NCBI RefSeq assembly: GCF_036785885.1
Contig: NC_092312.1
Span: 10,620,001 to 10,684,000, forward strand
Reading direction: 5' to 3'
DNA length: 64,000 nt
From: Coffea arabica
Lineage: Eukaryota; Streptophyta; Magnoliopsida; Gentianales; Rubiaceae
Position 1 is the stretch's first letter, and every line of letters starts with the position of its first letter. The position numbers and the translations under genes are program-made. Positions 24,424 to 36,295 of the stretch are shown in pieces. The notes beneath the pieces were generated by a model. The model ran no database searches and was not told the origin of the DNA. It worked only from the letters and a program-made list of their open reading frames with translations.

Positions 24424-25689
24424 ATGGCGGATATGAACGGCTCTCCAACGCCTGCCAGGCTCGAGGTTTGTTCTCTTAATCTACTTCTTCTTCGTCGGCA
24501 TTTTTTTTAACAGGCATTGAGATTTTATTATGTTTTCTCAGAGTGCCAATTTTCTTGAAATTTGGCTTTAATTTCAGGGGAAGTTGACTGCAATTGTGGT
24601 GTGTTGGGTTCTTGGATTGGGAACCCTTGTTGCTTGGAATACTATGCTGACCGTTGGAGACTATTATTATGCATTATTCCCGGTAAGTAGTATCTCCGGC
24701 ATTGTTTTTTTTTCGAATCATTCTATATAAATTCGTGGTTTGATTATGAGATGAATTCATGGTTTCTTCCTTGAGCAAATTGATATATGTTTCTGCAATT
24801 TCTCGGCCTTTTAATTTTCAAAGCTGGCCTTGCCTTTCAGAGGACTGTGTTTATGGGTAGATCAGATCGAACTTTCTTAATGAACCATTGAGCCCTAAAA
24901 GTTGCAGAGACCTTTCAACTTCTCCAAGGAACACATGAATACAAAAATGGCCACTATTATCATGAAACTTTCCCGTGTTTATTTTCTATGACTGATTCTC
25001 CCGTGAACGGAAAAATGGCCACTGGAGGCTGAAAATTACTACTGCTATCTGATTTTCTTATTTTACTATTCTTTTCCCTTATTTTCAGCGGTATCATCCT
25101 GCAAGGGTACTTACCCTTGTTTATGAACCATTTGCCCTTGGAACGATTGCAATACTTGCATATAAAGAAGCTAAGATTGATACAAGGAAGCGTAACTTGG
25201 CCGGGTTTACTCTTTTCTTCCTGAGCACATTCGCCCTCCTTATTGTAAGTTTGCCATTTTGCAAAAATTGCAGTTCTTATTTCACGTTTCTTTTTCTCAG
25301 CTATTTCTCTTTAATCCTGGCTTTAAATGTTTTCACTTTTGGCAGCTAAGATTAGCCACCTCAGGAAAAGAGGAATCGGAAATTACATTGGTATATGCAT
25401 CATTGTTGCTGTTTTTGGCACAGCAGATGCCCATATTGAAGGTGGAATGGTTGGAGATCTCTCCCTCATGTGTCCCGAGTTCATCCAAGTAAAAGATTGC
25501 TGCATACCAAGTTCCTTCTACCTTTCTACTAAACATGTTCATGAAGTTAACTATCATTCGTTGTTCTTGGAATTACCTTGCAGTCATTCTTTGCTGGTCT
25601 AGCTGCCTCAGGGGCTTTAACATCCGCATTAAGAATGATGACAAAAGCAGCCTTTGATAAAACAAATCAGGGTCTCCGCAAAGGCGTCA
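24424..25689 (+). pseudogene. ENT: Equilibrative nucleoside transporter, truncated paralogue
   Basis: Five exons, 24424-24465, 24578-24682, 25089-25244, 25346-25488 and 25584-25689, correspond one to one to exons 1-5 of the intact ENT at 49392. Exons 2, 3 and 5 have identical lengths to their partners (105, 156, 106 nt). Exon 4 is 143 nt instead of 144: one G is missing from the GKGGIGN codons near 25370, throwing the rest out of frame. Recognisable motifs include CWVLGLGTLVAWNTMLTVGD, RYHPARVLTLVYEPFALG and GGMVGDLSLMCPEF. A faint match to the start of exon 6 follows an acceptor at about 26321, after which nothing of the remaining family sequence is found. About 155 of 420 residues are represented. 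All splice sites seen are GT..AG and look intact, so transcription is possible, but no transporter could be made. Confidence 0.9.
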
Positions 25690-26833
25690 GTATGTTCTCT
25701 TCTTTCCAACTACATAGATTTAGAAAATGTTGTCATGTGTTTTTGTATTTTTGACCTCCTTACTTTTTCCACTATCTGGATTTAGACCTCCCTTTCTCGG
25801 ATTTGGGAGGGTGGGAGGGAGGGAGGGGACTGAGAATACAGGGATATATGTTCACATTAAGTTGGTCCAAATGGGATAATTCATGCAAATTCCAGTGATA
25901 GATAATACCCAGATATGGTCACATTAACTTATCGAACACAGGATGATTCGTTTAAGTATCAATATAGATGGAGACTATGTGGATTTGGCAGTCTCTCTGC
26001 AGAGTTGGTCCTAGCATAATTAGGTACAGCATCACAGGCCAAATCAGATTCCAAAGCTCTGCTGTTCCTATAATTGAAAAGACACTGCACAACTGTTGGC
26101 CTTCTGAAGTTGTAAATGATCAGCTTTAGTTAGCCTAGTTTTTCGAGTCTCTGATTATGCTTATTTTTATGAAACCTGCATACTAATCATTAGTCCCTGT
26201 TTGTACACAAGAACTTCAATTTGATCAAGATCTGTTGGACAATTCTTCAAATTTCTAAGATATATATCAGTGTGTGTGTATTTGATGTTTCTAATATTCT
26301 GGCTTTAATGCTTGTGCAGTTCTCTTTCCGATATACGTCACATTCCACACAAGAAAACTTCAATATCCTTACGTATACACAAGAAGCACTTTTTGTGTTT
26401 CTACAGTGGGGCCACTTTCAAGTGCAAGTCTGCTTGCATGGGTTGTACTTTCGGCTGCTGCTCCTTGCTTTAAACTCTTGTACATTCATTGAAACGGGCA
26501 TTGAACAGCCGCGAATTTGGATTGTTTTTTGTCCTGATGCTCGTGGGGTTCGCTTTTAGATGGATTGTACTTTCAAGTGCATTGGGTCTGCTTCAACATG
26601 TTGTACTTCCGAGTTGGTGCTGTTTGTACTTTCCACTAGCTTTCTTTGCTTAAAACTTTTGGACGTTGGAGTGCACATCCATGATCCACCTTTGCTTGAA
26701 ACTTTACGTCATGGATTGTGTTCTCTGCTAATCTGCTGAAAATACAAGATACATCTTTATTAGCAAGGATGTATACTTTTTCTATATTTTGATTTCTTAT
26801 AATATTATATATATATATATATATATATCTAGA
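25690..26833. other. Decayed tail of the ENT copy and spacer
   Basis: About 26315-26360 reads like an intron acceptor plus the first bases of ENT exon 6 (compare 50882), then diverges. From 26400 to 26700 a word like GGGTTGTACTTTC recurs with variation. A TA microsatellite lies at about 26805-26828. The 112-aa frame at 26221-26559 has no family resemblance. Confidence 0.45.
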
Positions 26834-28190
26834 TGAATACGCTATAAGAAGTACTGGTTATACAGATTTTTTTTTTCAAACAAAAAATATTTTGTCTACA
26901 GTTCTTTTCTTTATTTTTTCGCCTCCATATATATTGTTATTATTTGTAAATACAATAAAAATTCTTAAAAAGTAGTCTAAAAGATAATCTAAAAATTAGT
27001 TTAAATTTTTTAATATGTTGTAGAAACTATTCTATTCTTAAATACTTTCTAAAAATATCCTACCAAAATTTCTTAAAAACACTTTCAAAAATAGCTAATT
27101 CAAACGGAATCCATATGTATGTCTATCTGTGTATCAATAAGTACATAGATAATTGCAATTATAGATAACTCTGACTTTTATAATATTCTAAAAACTCTTC
27201 TATATTATTTTTTTATATACAATAAAAATCCCTAAAAAATATTCTAAAAGGTAATCTAAAAATTAGTTTAAATTTTTTTAAAATTTTAAAAAATCTTTCA
27301 AAATATATTCTACAAACTCTTCTATTCTTAAATACTTTCTAAAAATATCTCAACAAAATTTCTCAAAAACACCCCTAAAAATAACTAATTCAAACAGGAT
27401 TTATATGTATGTTTATCTGTGTATCAATGAGTATACATAGATATATAAGTACATAGATAAGTGTGATTATAGATAAGTCTTACTTTTATATATGTTAGGA
27501 TATATATAGGTGAATATGCTACAAGAAGTACCGGTTATGCAGACTTTTTTTCAAACAAAAGATATTTTGTCTACAATTCTTCTCTATACTTTTTCGGCTC
27601 CATATATATCATTATTATTTGTATATACAATAAAAATTCTTAAAAAATAGTCTAAAAGATAATCTAAAAATTAGTATAAATTTTTTAACATTTTAAAACA
27701 TATTTCAAAATAGGTTGTACAAACTCTTCTATTCTTAAATATTTTCTAAAAATATCCTACAAAAATTTTTTTAAAACACTTTCTAAAATAGCTAATTCAA
27801 ACGGGATCCATATGTATGTCTATCTGTGTATCAATAACTACAAAGGTAATTGCGATTATAGATAAGTTTGACTTTTACAATGTTCTAAAAACTCTTCTAT
27901 ATTATTTTTTGTATATATAATAAAAATCCTAAAAAATATTCTAAAAGATAATCTAAAAATTAGTTTAAATTTTTAAAAAATATTCCAAAACATATTCTAT
28001 AAACTCTTCTATTCTTAAATACTTTCTAAAAATATCTCAACAAAATTTCTCAAAAACACCCTAAAAATAACTAATTCAGACAGGATTTATGTGTATGTTT
28101 ATTTGTGTATCAATAAGTACATAGATATAAGTACATAGATAAGTGTGATTATAGATAAGTCTTACTTTTATATATGTTAGGATATATAAA
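26834..28190. repeat. Nested tandem repeats, about 677-bp unit with about 267-bp subunits
   Basis: Two long units start at 26834 (TGAATACGCTATAAGAAGTA) and 27511 (TGAATATGCTACAAGAAGTA), 677 bp apart. Within each unit the block beginning ACAATAAAAAT occurs twice: 26952 and 27219 in the first, about 27627 and 27910 in the second. The blocks share TCTAAAAATTAGT, AACTCTTCTATTCTTAAATA and CTGTGTATCAAT. Very AT-rich, with no coding potential. Confidence 0.8.
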
Positions 28191-28776
28191 CATGTGTGTA
28201 TCAACAAGTACAGGTTATTACACATACATAGATAATTGTGATCTCAATATCAATATCAATAGATATGCATCATCTAAACTCAAATACTTTTTCAAATTTA
28301 TGCTGCACACTCTGCTATCTAGCTGCTTAATATATACGTTGTGTATCTGAAAAAGGACACATGGGACTTTTTATTACAAACTGATGCTCAACTTTAGCTA
28401 GCTATCGGCCACTGCATTTTCTTGTTTACCAAATTCTCTTCCAAGTTGCTTCTGTTCTAGATTGGTCTTTATTTACTTATAAGACATATACATGGTCTTC
28501 ATGCAACCTCTCTTATATGCTTTGCCCCCCAGATTGGATGAAAATCTTCTTACCAAATTTTCCGAATTAAACACCTAAGACGCCAGATGCTCCAATGTTA
28601 CTTGTTCCATAATTTTTTCTTTAGTATCTTCTGATACCATTATGATGTTTCATCCTACTCATTTCCTTATTGATCAAAAAATCTGTGTTTACTGACTTTA
28701 GATCTTTTCTTCAGCTTAGCACAAGTCTGCTTCATAACTCTGTGCCTTGACTACCGATGAAGGTATTCTTGCACTA
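28191..28776. other. Short AT-rich spacer
   Basis: No gene or clear repeat seen. It separates the tandem repeats from the solo LTR, and might contain the unresolved left end of the plus-strand Helitron. Confidence 0.4.
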
Positions 28777-31700
28777 TATGAGACCCCGAAATTTTACTTG
28801 TCTTTATAGTTCTTATTTGAACTTACTTGCCTTAGATTCTTGGTTGTTTTAATGGTTGAATTTGAGCCATAGGAGTAAATTTTGTTAAGAAAAGTTTCAT
28901 AATCTGAAGTTGTTAGAAAATCTAGAAATTTTCGCAGGAGGCTCTGCGCAGCTTTGAGAAATTGCCTATAACTTCGTATAGGAAAGTCAGAATTGAGTTC
29001 CGTTTGTCGCATTTGAAACTAGACTCATAGGGCTTCCTACAATGTAAAATTTAGAGTTTGATTCAATCTCCATAAATTCTAGGAAATTAGCAAAGTTGAC
29101 TGAAAATTCTGCCATGCACAAGTAAACATAGGAATGTTGTAGTAGCTTATGGCTCAATTTGGACCAACTTATGAATTGAATCTCTTTGAGGTGTTTTCTA
29201 AAGATTATTAGTATTTAAAGTCTAGTTTTTAACAGGCCAAGTTGTATGAATTTTTGATAGTTATAACTCAAGTTATGATTTTTCTAAAATAATGGCATAA
29301 GTTAGGGTTTTTTGTACATACTAGGGTTTTTGGTGTGTTTTGGTGCATTTTGATAGTGCAATCACTTGGTGAGGTATGTGTGCTAAATTTGGTGAATAAG
29401 AATGAGTATTAGATAAGAAAAAATGTGTGATTAGAAGTGTTAATAATAAGTGAGTGAATCATAAGTGAAAACTCTAGTACGCGTGAGTTAAGAAAAATCA
29501 GCTTGAACCGACGTGCACCGTTTGCTATCGATTGAGTGCACCACTTGAACACTACTTTATTACCTTAATTTTCTTACTTTTATTTCAGCTAATCACCCCT
29601 AAAATATCCTCCAAACCAGCCGAAAATTTTGACTAAGGAAAAGGAAAGAAAACAAAAAAAATGAGATGGAATCTTATGGTGACACTTGTTGGAAACCTAG
29701 AGGTTTTGACCAAGTAAATTTTCCTTCCTTCTTATCTTTCTTCTTGGCTGATTTTTCTTCATTTCTTGCTGGTATTGGTCGTGAGTTTAGGAGAAAAAAT
29801 AGAGGAAGAAAGCTTGCAACTTCAACCCTTGAATCAAGCTTGTTTGAGTGAAATCAATAAAACCAAACCGATTAAACTTACTTCTTGGTGATTGGAAGAC
29901 TTGAGGTGCTGAAAATTTGGGAAAAAAATGGTTTGTTTCTCACTTACAAGGGGCTTTGGGAAGGTATAATGCTTGAACTTGCTTTACTTTTGTTAATTTT
30001 GCTAAAGTTGGGGATAGAAGTTCTTAATATTGGATTTTGATGGTTGAATTCCCAGTTGTGATGGTATAGTGGAATGTTTAGCTAGGGTTTGCAATTTTCA
30101 GCCTTGATTATCTTTGTTTAACTCATAATTTATGGTATTGAGCTAGGAAATGAATGTGGTGAAGTGTTTGGATATGAATTTCTAGAGTAAAAGTTCAATT
30201 TCAGCAATTATAGTGATTCTGCCTTGTTTTTTGAGCCGAACTGATCTGCATATTCATCCATGATAAAGGCCAAATTAGGTTTGGATCAAAACATGAAAGT
30301 TGTAGGAAATTGAGTGAACTAGTTCCTTGTAAATTTTCAGCTCAATCGGAGCACTGTAACATATGAAATGACTAAAATACCCCTAACTGCCCAAATGCCT
30401 GTTTAACGGACAGCTTTCTATTTTCTCTGAGATTTCACATTTTGACCTTGAAAATGCAGGAACTGGGTGTCGATGTTTTCATAGGAAATGTAGGTCTCTG
30501 TCTTAGCTTCGAAACTCCATAAAATTTACCCCAATCTGATAAGCGTAGCTTTAGTTGTGACCAAAATGGTGGAAGATGTCAAACCTGCTACTTAGACATT
30601 CTTCTTTAATACTAGTTTCCAACTTTGATTTTGATAGTTGCATTGCTAGAATTGCCTTGTATTGGGATGACATTCAGCCTAGTGAAGGGCTATTGTGTTA
30701 AGATTGTTTATGTGTGAATTTGGATTGAGTTGAGGAAAATAATGAAGTCATAAATGGCTGAAAATAGCTAAATACAAAAGGGCATGCTGCCCAAATTTCT
30801 ATTACTTGCCCTTATGAATATTAGTAAGATGTAAGATTTGATTTTTAAGGTTAGTTGGATCTTAAATTACATTTGTTCACTTTAATTTGGGATTGGTTAT
30901 TCTTAGGGTTTGTCGATGATCAAGGGTATAATCCAGAAGGAAACTTTTGACGTTATTTTGACTTAGACTGGTGAGTATTCTTTGTATGTTGTACTTCTAA
31001 TGCCTATGTAGATTGTTGTGAATATTTGCTTGAATGTTAAATGTTTTCAATGATTGTTAAATGAATTTTCAATAGGCGAGTGTATACTTTATCGCACTCG
31101 ACCTAAGTTAACGTGAAATTTTCAATGATTAAATGATTGAATGCTATTTGTGCATGAATGTAAGCCTCTCGGCTGAACTAGGCTCTTACCCTTCGTTGCC
31201 AGCCTACTCGAGCCAGAAGCGGATTCGGTCGGGCGGTAATGAATGAATGTTAATAAACTGGAGGAATTTTCACTTGCAAATGTTTTCTAATGTCGAAGGG
31301 ATAAGGAAAATGATTGGCGAATGAATGAATGATTGACTTGAATGAATGGCTCCAAGTGAGCACGTATCCTTTCAATGATTGAGTGTTTATTTCTTGAATG
31401 ATTGGATATTACTGTGCAAAATATGCAACTTGTTAAATGTAACGTTTCCTTGATTTTTATACCTGATTACTTGTTTGGGAAGCTCGCTGGGGTTTTAACT
31501 TATTCCACGCCATTTGTTTTCCTTACAGGGGATATGAGCGAGGTGTGGGACTGGTACATGCTAGTATAATCTAGTTTTTTTGAAATTTTGCGATTGTACT
31601 AGCACTAGTCGCTCAATTAGGGTTGAATGTATTGAAAACTTAAATCTTTCGATATATTTGGGATTGGATGGATGTTTGAGATTGAAATGAATGTATCTGT

Positions 31701-31846
31701 ATGTTCCAAACTTGGGAACTATTATTTCCTTTATTCTTGAGGTTACACCCTATTTTCTTGACGTGAGTGAGTGAGTCCTGGCGAGAGTTAGGCAAGCGGT
31801 CCACCGAACCCTGGAGTACGCCCTACGGGGAGATGGGGTCGTCACA
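28777..31846 (+). mobile_element. Probable solo LTR of a Ty3/gypsy (Tekay/Del-like) element
   Basis: About 3.07 kb with no long ORF. The left end reads TATGAGACCCCGAAATTTT, which fits an LTR start TGTGAGACCCC with one change; the right end reads GATGGGGTCGTCACA. TGTGA and TCACA are the expected inverted ends. Flanking pentamers are cacta (28772-28776) and tacta (31847-31851), a 4 of 5 match consistent with an aged target duplication. Long LTRs with such ends belong to Tekay/Del-type gypsy elements. No primer-binding site, gag or pol sequence adjoins it, so recombination between two LTRs is the likely origin. Confidence 0.65.
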
Positions 31847-32040
31847 TACTAGCTCCTTTAACACACTTTTTAGTTTATTCAAAGTGCATCTGAACGACTT
31901 TTGTTGTTTTTGCTTTGGTATGGTTTACTTATTTCATGCCACGAACTCTGCTCTCTTCCCTGCATGCTTATATCGACAATAAAAATATGTTCCATTACCC
32001 TACAAACATTATGAATTCCTCTGAGTTATATCCACAAAAC

Positions 32041-33220
32041 GATCATCTCAAAATCCGTGAGAAAAAAATTGAGCGAAATAAAAAAAGAGAGAGAAATTTG
32101 CTGCTCTTTCTGTCAAACAAAAGGAAGCTCATCGAAGAAAAAATAGAGAAGCGTATCACAGAAGAAAGATAACGAAACTGTTGTCAAAGACGCTCGATCC
32201 ACAATCTGTACAGCCTAGCAAACAGCCGAACATCAAACCATTCCTCAGAGCAGCCACTTGCAACAACCATGATGATGGTACGTATATACTCCAGAATTTC
32301 TGGTTCCTTGCTGATTTATACTCCACTTGAGAGCATTTCTCCAACCATCAATTATATTCTTAATTTATGTCTTCCTTATTACTTAGCAAAGCTTACAAAC
32401 CTGTTTACTTTATACTTTCTGTAACTATAAATTTGAAACAATGCAAGTATTTATTACTATACACAGGAGTACTGATGCCACAGTTAACTGATCAGTATCT
32501 CCATCACACAGGTATGTATCTTGAGCTTCACCCAGTTTTTTTTCCCATATTATTACATTCATATTCACTTTTCATCTCCTAAACATTCCATTTCTATTGT
32601 TTTACTCATATTGACGTTTAAATCCCAAAACATTGTAGTTCTAGAATATCAGAGAAGTATACTTCCTGGAATATCTGATACAAATGTCAGTACAACTCCT
32701 TTTTCTAAGCTTCAGTTACTTGGCTCCAAATATCAGAGTAACAGAGGTAAACTTGAACAAAATATCCCTCTCTACCATTACCCAAGCACTTTTGAATACA
32801 GCACTTCCATCTGCGCAATTTCAATATACCAATTAATTTTGCACATTTTCTAATTTTTTTTGCTTCCTCTTTGCTTTACAAATGCACCATCCTGCTTCCT
32901 GTGGACTTAACTTTGGAAATACCCTGCTTCTCTTCCGCACCATACACATACAAATTGTTATCCACATTTATAAGGTCTATCAATTGATTTTAGAGATCAT
33001 GTTCCACATTCAAAAGTTCTATCAATTGACGCTGGCAGCCAATGCAATCATGGTAAACACCTAATTCTTCTTCATATCCAAAACTACCATAATAACATAT
33101 TTCTTGTTGCCTAATATAATCAACTATTTACTTCTTTCTATGCCACAGATAATCAATTTTGTGTATCCCACACTGGATCAAACCTAAAGAGTAGTGTCTC
33201 CTGCTTCTCTACTTATGAAA
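32041..33220 (+). pseudogene. Possible 5' exons of the Helitron Rep-helicase gene
   Basis: A charged segment at 32041-32172 (KIREKKIERNKKRERNLLL, then KRKLIEEKIEKR) resembles the basic N-terminal region before the Helitron N domain. After it come several short open blocks separated by GT and AG signals, for example PQLTDQYLHHTG (about 32475) and LEYQRSILPGISDTN (about 32640). After the LTR insertion, a block at about 37324-37380 (FMCMNCFKFLPQN) is similar in style. The assignment rests on position and composition only. Confidence 0.3.
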
Positions 33221-33292
33221 AAGGTCTCCATTTCTATCATCTTCATGTAAATATAATTGCTTTTATGACAATTGTTATTTCAGCTATATAAC

Positions 33293-33873
33293 TGATGTGA
33301 AACCCCGATCTAGACAACCAAAACACCATGGCTTAGGCAGCGGAAATTTGACCCAACTAATCCCTAAAAGTCACGAACAATTTTGATATTATCTCAACCC
33401 GTAACTACTCGAATTAACGAACCAAATTGGAGGTAGTAGAACGCCACAATCAAGGAGATACTCGATTGATAAGTTCGGGTGAATAATTTGAGAAGATTCT
33501 CAAGTATTCAAAGGCAACTCTCTTGCCAAAGAGAAAGTGAAAACTCACTAATTGTATTTAATAGTCAAAAACTGATCCCAAACAAAGAGGAAGTGGGGCT
33601 ATTTATAGCCCTTACAAGCATTAACCCTAATCCAAAAGTTGACCAAACTACCCTACATACTTAAGAAAGATTTTGGGTCTTACTTACTAACAAATGGGCC
33701 GCAATTAAACTATCTTAATTACCTAGACTTTTTAAAACGAGAAATAACCAAAATCAACGAGAAAAATCAAATAATCCTACTAAACTCAAGCATTCGTGCA
33801 ATCAACTAGTCTTCACTTGAATCTTCCAATTCCCCATGTGCTTGAATGGGCCTTGGTCTTTATATTCTCATCA
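33293..33873 (-). repeat. 3' LTR of the gypsy element
   Basis: 581 bp, same length as its partner at 36515-37095. In minus orientation it is the 3' LTR because the polypurine tract adjoins it. The last codons of the internal ORF read into it. Confidence 0.95.
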
Positions 33874-35275
33874 TTCCCCTCCTCTTAAAAGCAATTTGCC
33901 CACAAATTGAAGCACGAATGGTGACAAGACGAGTTACATGCCTTCGACTCAATCTTGTTATGATGGCTACAGATGGCATCCAATGCAAAGCCCATGTGCT
34001 AAGTTGAAAAATAACCCTCGTCGAACCTTGACTCTCACAAACCATCTTCAATGTATGCTCAACTTTATTATTTGTGGTCATGAGGTAAGGGTCCTCAAAG
34101 TGGTATGAAGTGTATCCCGTGAAATCGAACTCCGGCTCCAACACACTTGCAAGGCACCAAGGCGGATTTGGTGATGTTGGAGCTGCATGTGGACTAAGAG
34201 CAAGACGAAAATCATAATGGTCATTGAGGTACTTGTTCTTTAAACGAACCCTTGGTACACAACCATCCCTAAAATATGGAGTGTTCCCTTCAAGATGAGC
34301 TCGAATCAACTCCCCTTTGGTGTGGACTGATTTGAGTTGACATTGTTCCATGAATGGATACCAAGGGGGTTTAACTGTTGGAGTACCAACTCCATGGAGG
34401 CTTGCAACGTCTACAATTGATTTTGGAATGGAACACACCAAGATCAGCTCAACTTGCCTTTGTTTGATCTGTATAAAAGAAGAAACACTAAACAAAGCAA
34501 AGGTAAGTTTGTTAAGAAAATAATAGACCTTCACCGGGTTGCTCAAGATTAGCCCACTTTCTCTTCTTTCTTCCTTTTTACCACCCATGTCATTAGATTT
34601 TTCCATCTCTTTTTCTAGTTCAACAGCTGACCCTTTTATCTCATTACTTTCAACTTCCTCGGATTTTACCTCTGCAGTCACAATTCCCTCATTTAGCTTT
34701 TTCTCCATTCTATAACGCTCAAGCTCACTTTTCATGCATGCTAGATCAATACAAAGTTGGTCATAAGTAAGTGATACAAGTGCAAGACGACGACTATTAA
34801 ATACGAAGGAATACTTATTAGTATGTCCATCAATTTTAACTTCTCGCCTCGACATCCATGCTTTGCCCAACAACACATGTGTCACTTGAATTGGGACTAC
34901 ATCACACAACACCTCATCCACATATTTGCCGATTTGAATAGGTACAAGTGTGTGCTTAGTAACCCAAACATCCCCAATGGTTGGAAGATTTAATTTCTCA
35001 ACCATGATAGCACTTGCAAGATTGACTTCACAACTACCATCAATGGCCAAGCTACAAATTTTATCTTTGACACCGCAACGAGTATAAAACCAACCAAGCA
35101 ACTGAGATTTGACGAGATCCAATTGCTCATCTACACCACGTAATGCCACTTCTTTGACTCCCTTAGGATCAGGAAGACAATGTTGTGGGCTAACTTTTAG
35201 GCGTCTTATACTCGCCATGACGTATGAGGGAACCTGCAAAAAGTTAACAACGAAACCGAAGATATTGTCTTTCAC
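33860..35275 (-). CDS. Gypsy-derived ORF with shortened retropepsin-like domain
   Basis: Intact 471-aa frame, the only long one in the element. Residues about 66-160 resemble the aspartic protease of plant Ty3/gypsy Pol: CSLAIDGSCEVNLAS (candidate catalytic Asp79), VEKLNLPT, IGKYVDEVLCDVVPIQVTHV, LLGKAW, DGHTNKYSF. Between NLPT and VTKH about 15 residues usual in the family (the YxLQWL segment) are missing. A Lys/Glu-rich linker follows, then a C-terminal part ending GQIAFKRRG, encoded by the polypurine tract, with MMRI and the stop falling inside the LTR. There is no reverse transcriptase or integrase. Whether the protein is made or active is unknown; an intact frame in a young non-autonomous element suggests recent or continuing constraint. 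The start codon is the first Met in frame, and upstream coding cannot be ruled out. Confidence 0.75.
   Translation of the reverse strand: MKDNIFGFVVNFLQVPSYVMASIRRLKVSPQHCLPDPKGVKEVALRGVDEQLDLVKSQLLGWFYTRCGVKDKICSLAIDGSCEVNLASAIMVEKLNLPTIGDVWVTKHTLVPIQIGKYVDEVLCDVVPIQVTHVLLGKAWMSRREVKIDGHTNKYSFVFNSRRLALVSLTYDQLCIDLACMKSELERYRMEKKLNEGIVTAEVKSEEVESNEIKGSAVELEKEMEKSNDMGGKKEERRESGLILSNPVKVYYFLNKLTFALFSVSSFIQIKQRQVELILVCSIPKSIVDVASLHGVGTPTVKPPWYPFMEQCQLKSVHTKGELIRAHLEGNTPYFRDGCVPRVRLKNKYLNDHYDFRLALSPHAAPTSPNPPWCLASVLEPEFDFTGYTSYHFEDPYLMTTNNKVEHTLKMVCESQGSTRVIFQLSTWALHWMPSVAIITRLSRRHVTRLVTIRASICGQIAFKRRGMMRI
33874..33894 (-). other. Polypurine tract
   Basis: The minus strand reads CTTTTAAGAGGAGGGGAA directly before the LTR start TGATGAG. 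This purine run is the expected primer site for plus-strand DNA synthesis. Confidence 0.85.
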
Positions 35276-35419
35276 GCTCCCTTACGTGTATCCACTCGCA
35301 CTCGTGTATATGGATGTCACTCTAATGGACTTACCAAATACCTTTACCTGTTGGGTTAGGTAGTTGAGAAATGCTGCTCAAGTCCAACAACCGTGACCAA
35401 CCTTTCCACAAGTGTAATC

Positions 35420-35680
35420 ACAAGAATATAGGAGAAAATGTAGGAAAGTGTTCCTAGAATCTAGGAAGAGAATATAGGAGAGTTTCCTAAAGTGGATGAG
35501 AGAATATAGGAAAGGTCCTAAAAATGGATGAGAGAATTTTAGGAGAGTTTCCTAAAAAATGGTTGAGAGAATTTAGGAAAGTTTCCAAAAAAATGGTGAG
35601 AGAGTTTAGGAAAATTTTCGAAAAAAATGGATGAGAGAATTTAGGAAAGTTTCCTAAAAAAGGTAGGAGAGAGAGTGTCC
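35420..35680. repeat. Degenerate tandem repeat of about 41 bp in the element leader
   Basis: Six or seven copies of a unit containing GAGAGAATTTAGGAAAGTTTCC, with variable poly-A spacing, inside the untranslated leader of the minus-strand LTR element. The written consensus is only the core and copies differ in length. Confidence 0.75.
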
Positions 35681-35779
35681 AAATGAGTATAAAGAGTTAT
35701 CCAAGTGCTTTACTTAGTTTCCTAATTGATTTTGGAAACAAGTTAGTTTTTGGAAACCCTTTGAAAAATCCTTTTCCTC

Positions 35780-35947
35780 TTGAACAACTTTTGGTAACCT
35801 TCTTGAAACAACTTTTGGTAATCTTCTTGAAGCAACTTTTGGTAACCTTTTTGAAACAACTTTTGGTAATTTTCTTGAAACAACTTTTGGTAACTTTCTT
35901 GAAACAACGTTTGGTAATTTTCTTGAAACAACTTTTGGTAACTTTCA
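35780..35947. repeat. 24-bp tandem repeat, seven copies
   Basis: Unit CAACTTTTGGTAACCTTC plus TTGAAA, repeated about seven times with alternating AACC/AATC variants, implying a 48-bp higher-order unit. The 24-bp period keeps both strands open, producing 8-residue repeat peptides (plus: QLLVTFLK; minus: KSCFKKVT), but this is a by-product of the period and not evidence of coding. It lies in the leader of the LTR element. Confidence 0.9.
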
Positions 35948-36295
35948 AATTCTATTCCAAGAAAGATTGCACAAATCAGATTTGGTTCCCTATTCAAAAC
36001 AATTCGGTTTCCACTTTCTTTCCTTTCCTTTTTTTTTTGACTACAACTATCAACCACGACACAAAACAAGGAAGTCCACAAATACTAACTACCAAGAACT
36101 CCAAGATCTTTCAAGAACTTTCAAGGAAGTTGTCAGGAACTTCAGAAATTTCAAGATTGTGATCAAGAATGCAAGAATCTCAAGATTATTGTAAGTTCTC
36201 TTCAAGATTCACAAAATTCCAACAAGTTTTGCCAAAATTCAGATTTGAAAACCAAGTAAACAAGTTGGATAACACAAACAACAAGGCTGGACAGA

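Noticed and set aside
26221..26559. 112-codon frame following ENT pseudogene exon 5
   Set aside because: Only the few bases after 26321 resemble ENT exon 6. The rest matches nothing in the family.
28777..31846. Full-length retrotransposon instead of a solo LTR
   Set aside because: No primer-binding site, polypurine tract, gag or pol motifs were found within or beside the 3-kb segment.
35780..35947. Regular repeats that could be mistaken for a CRISPR array
   Set aside because: Units are contiguous with no unique spacers, and the genome is eukaryotic.
35683..36162. 159-codon plus-strand frame with repeated QLLVTFLK peptide
   Set aside because: It is opened by the 24-bp minisatellite (a multiple of three) in the untranslated leader of a minus-strand retroelement. 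The minus strand is equally open over the array.
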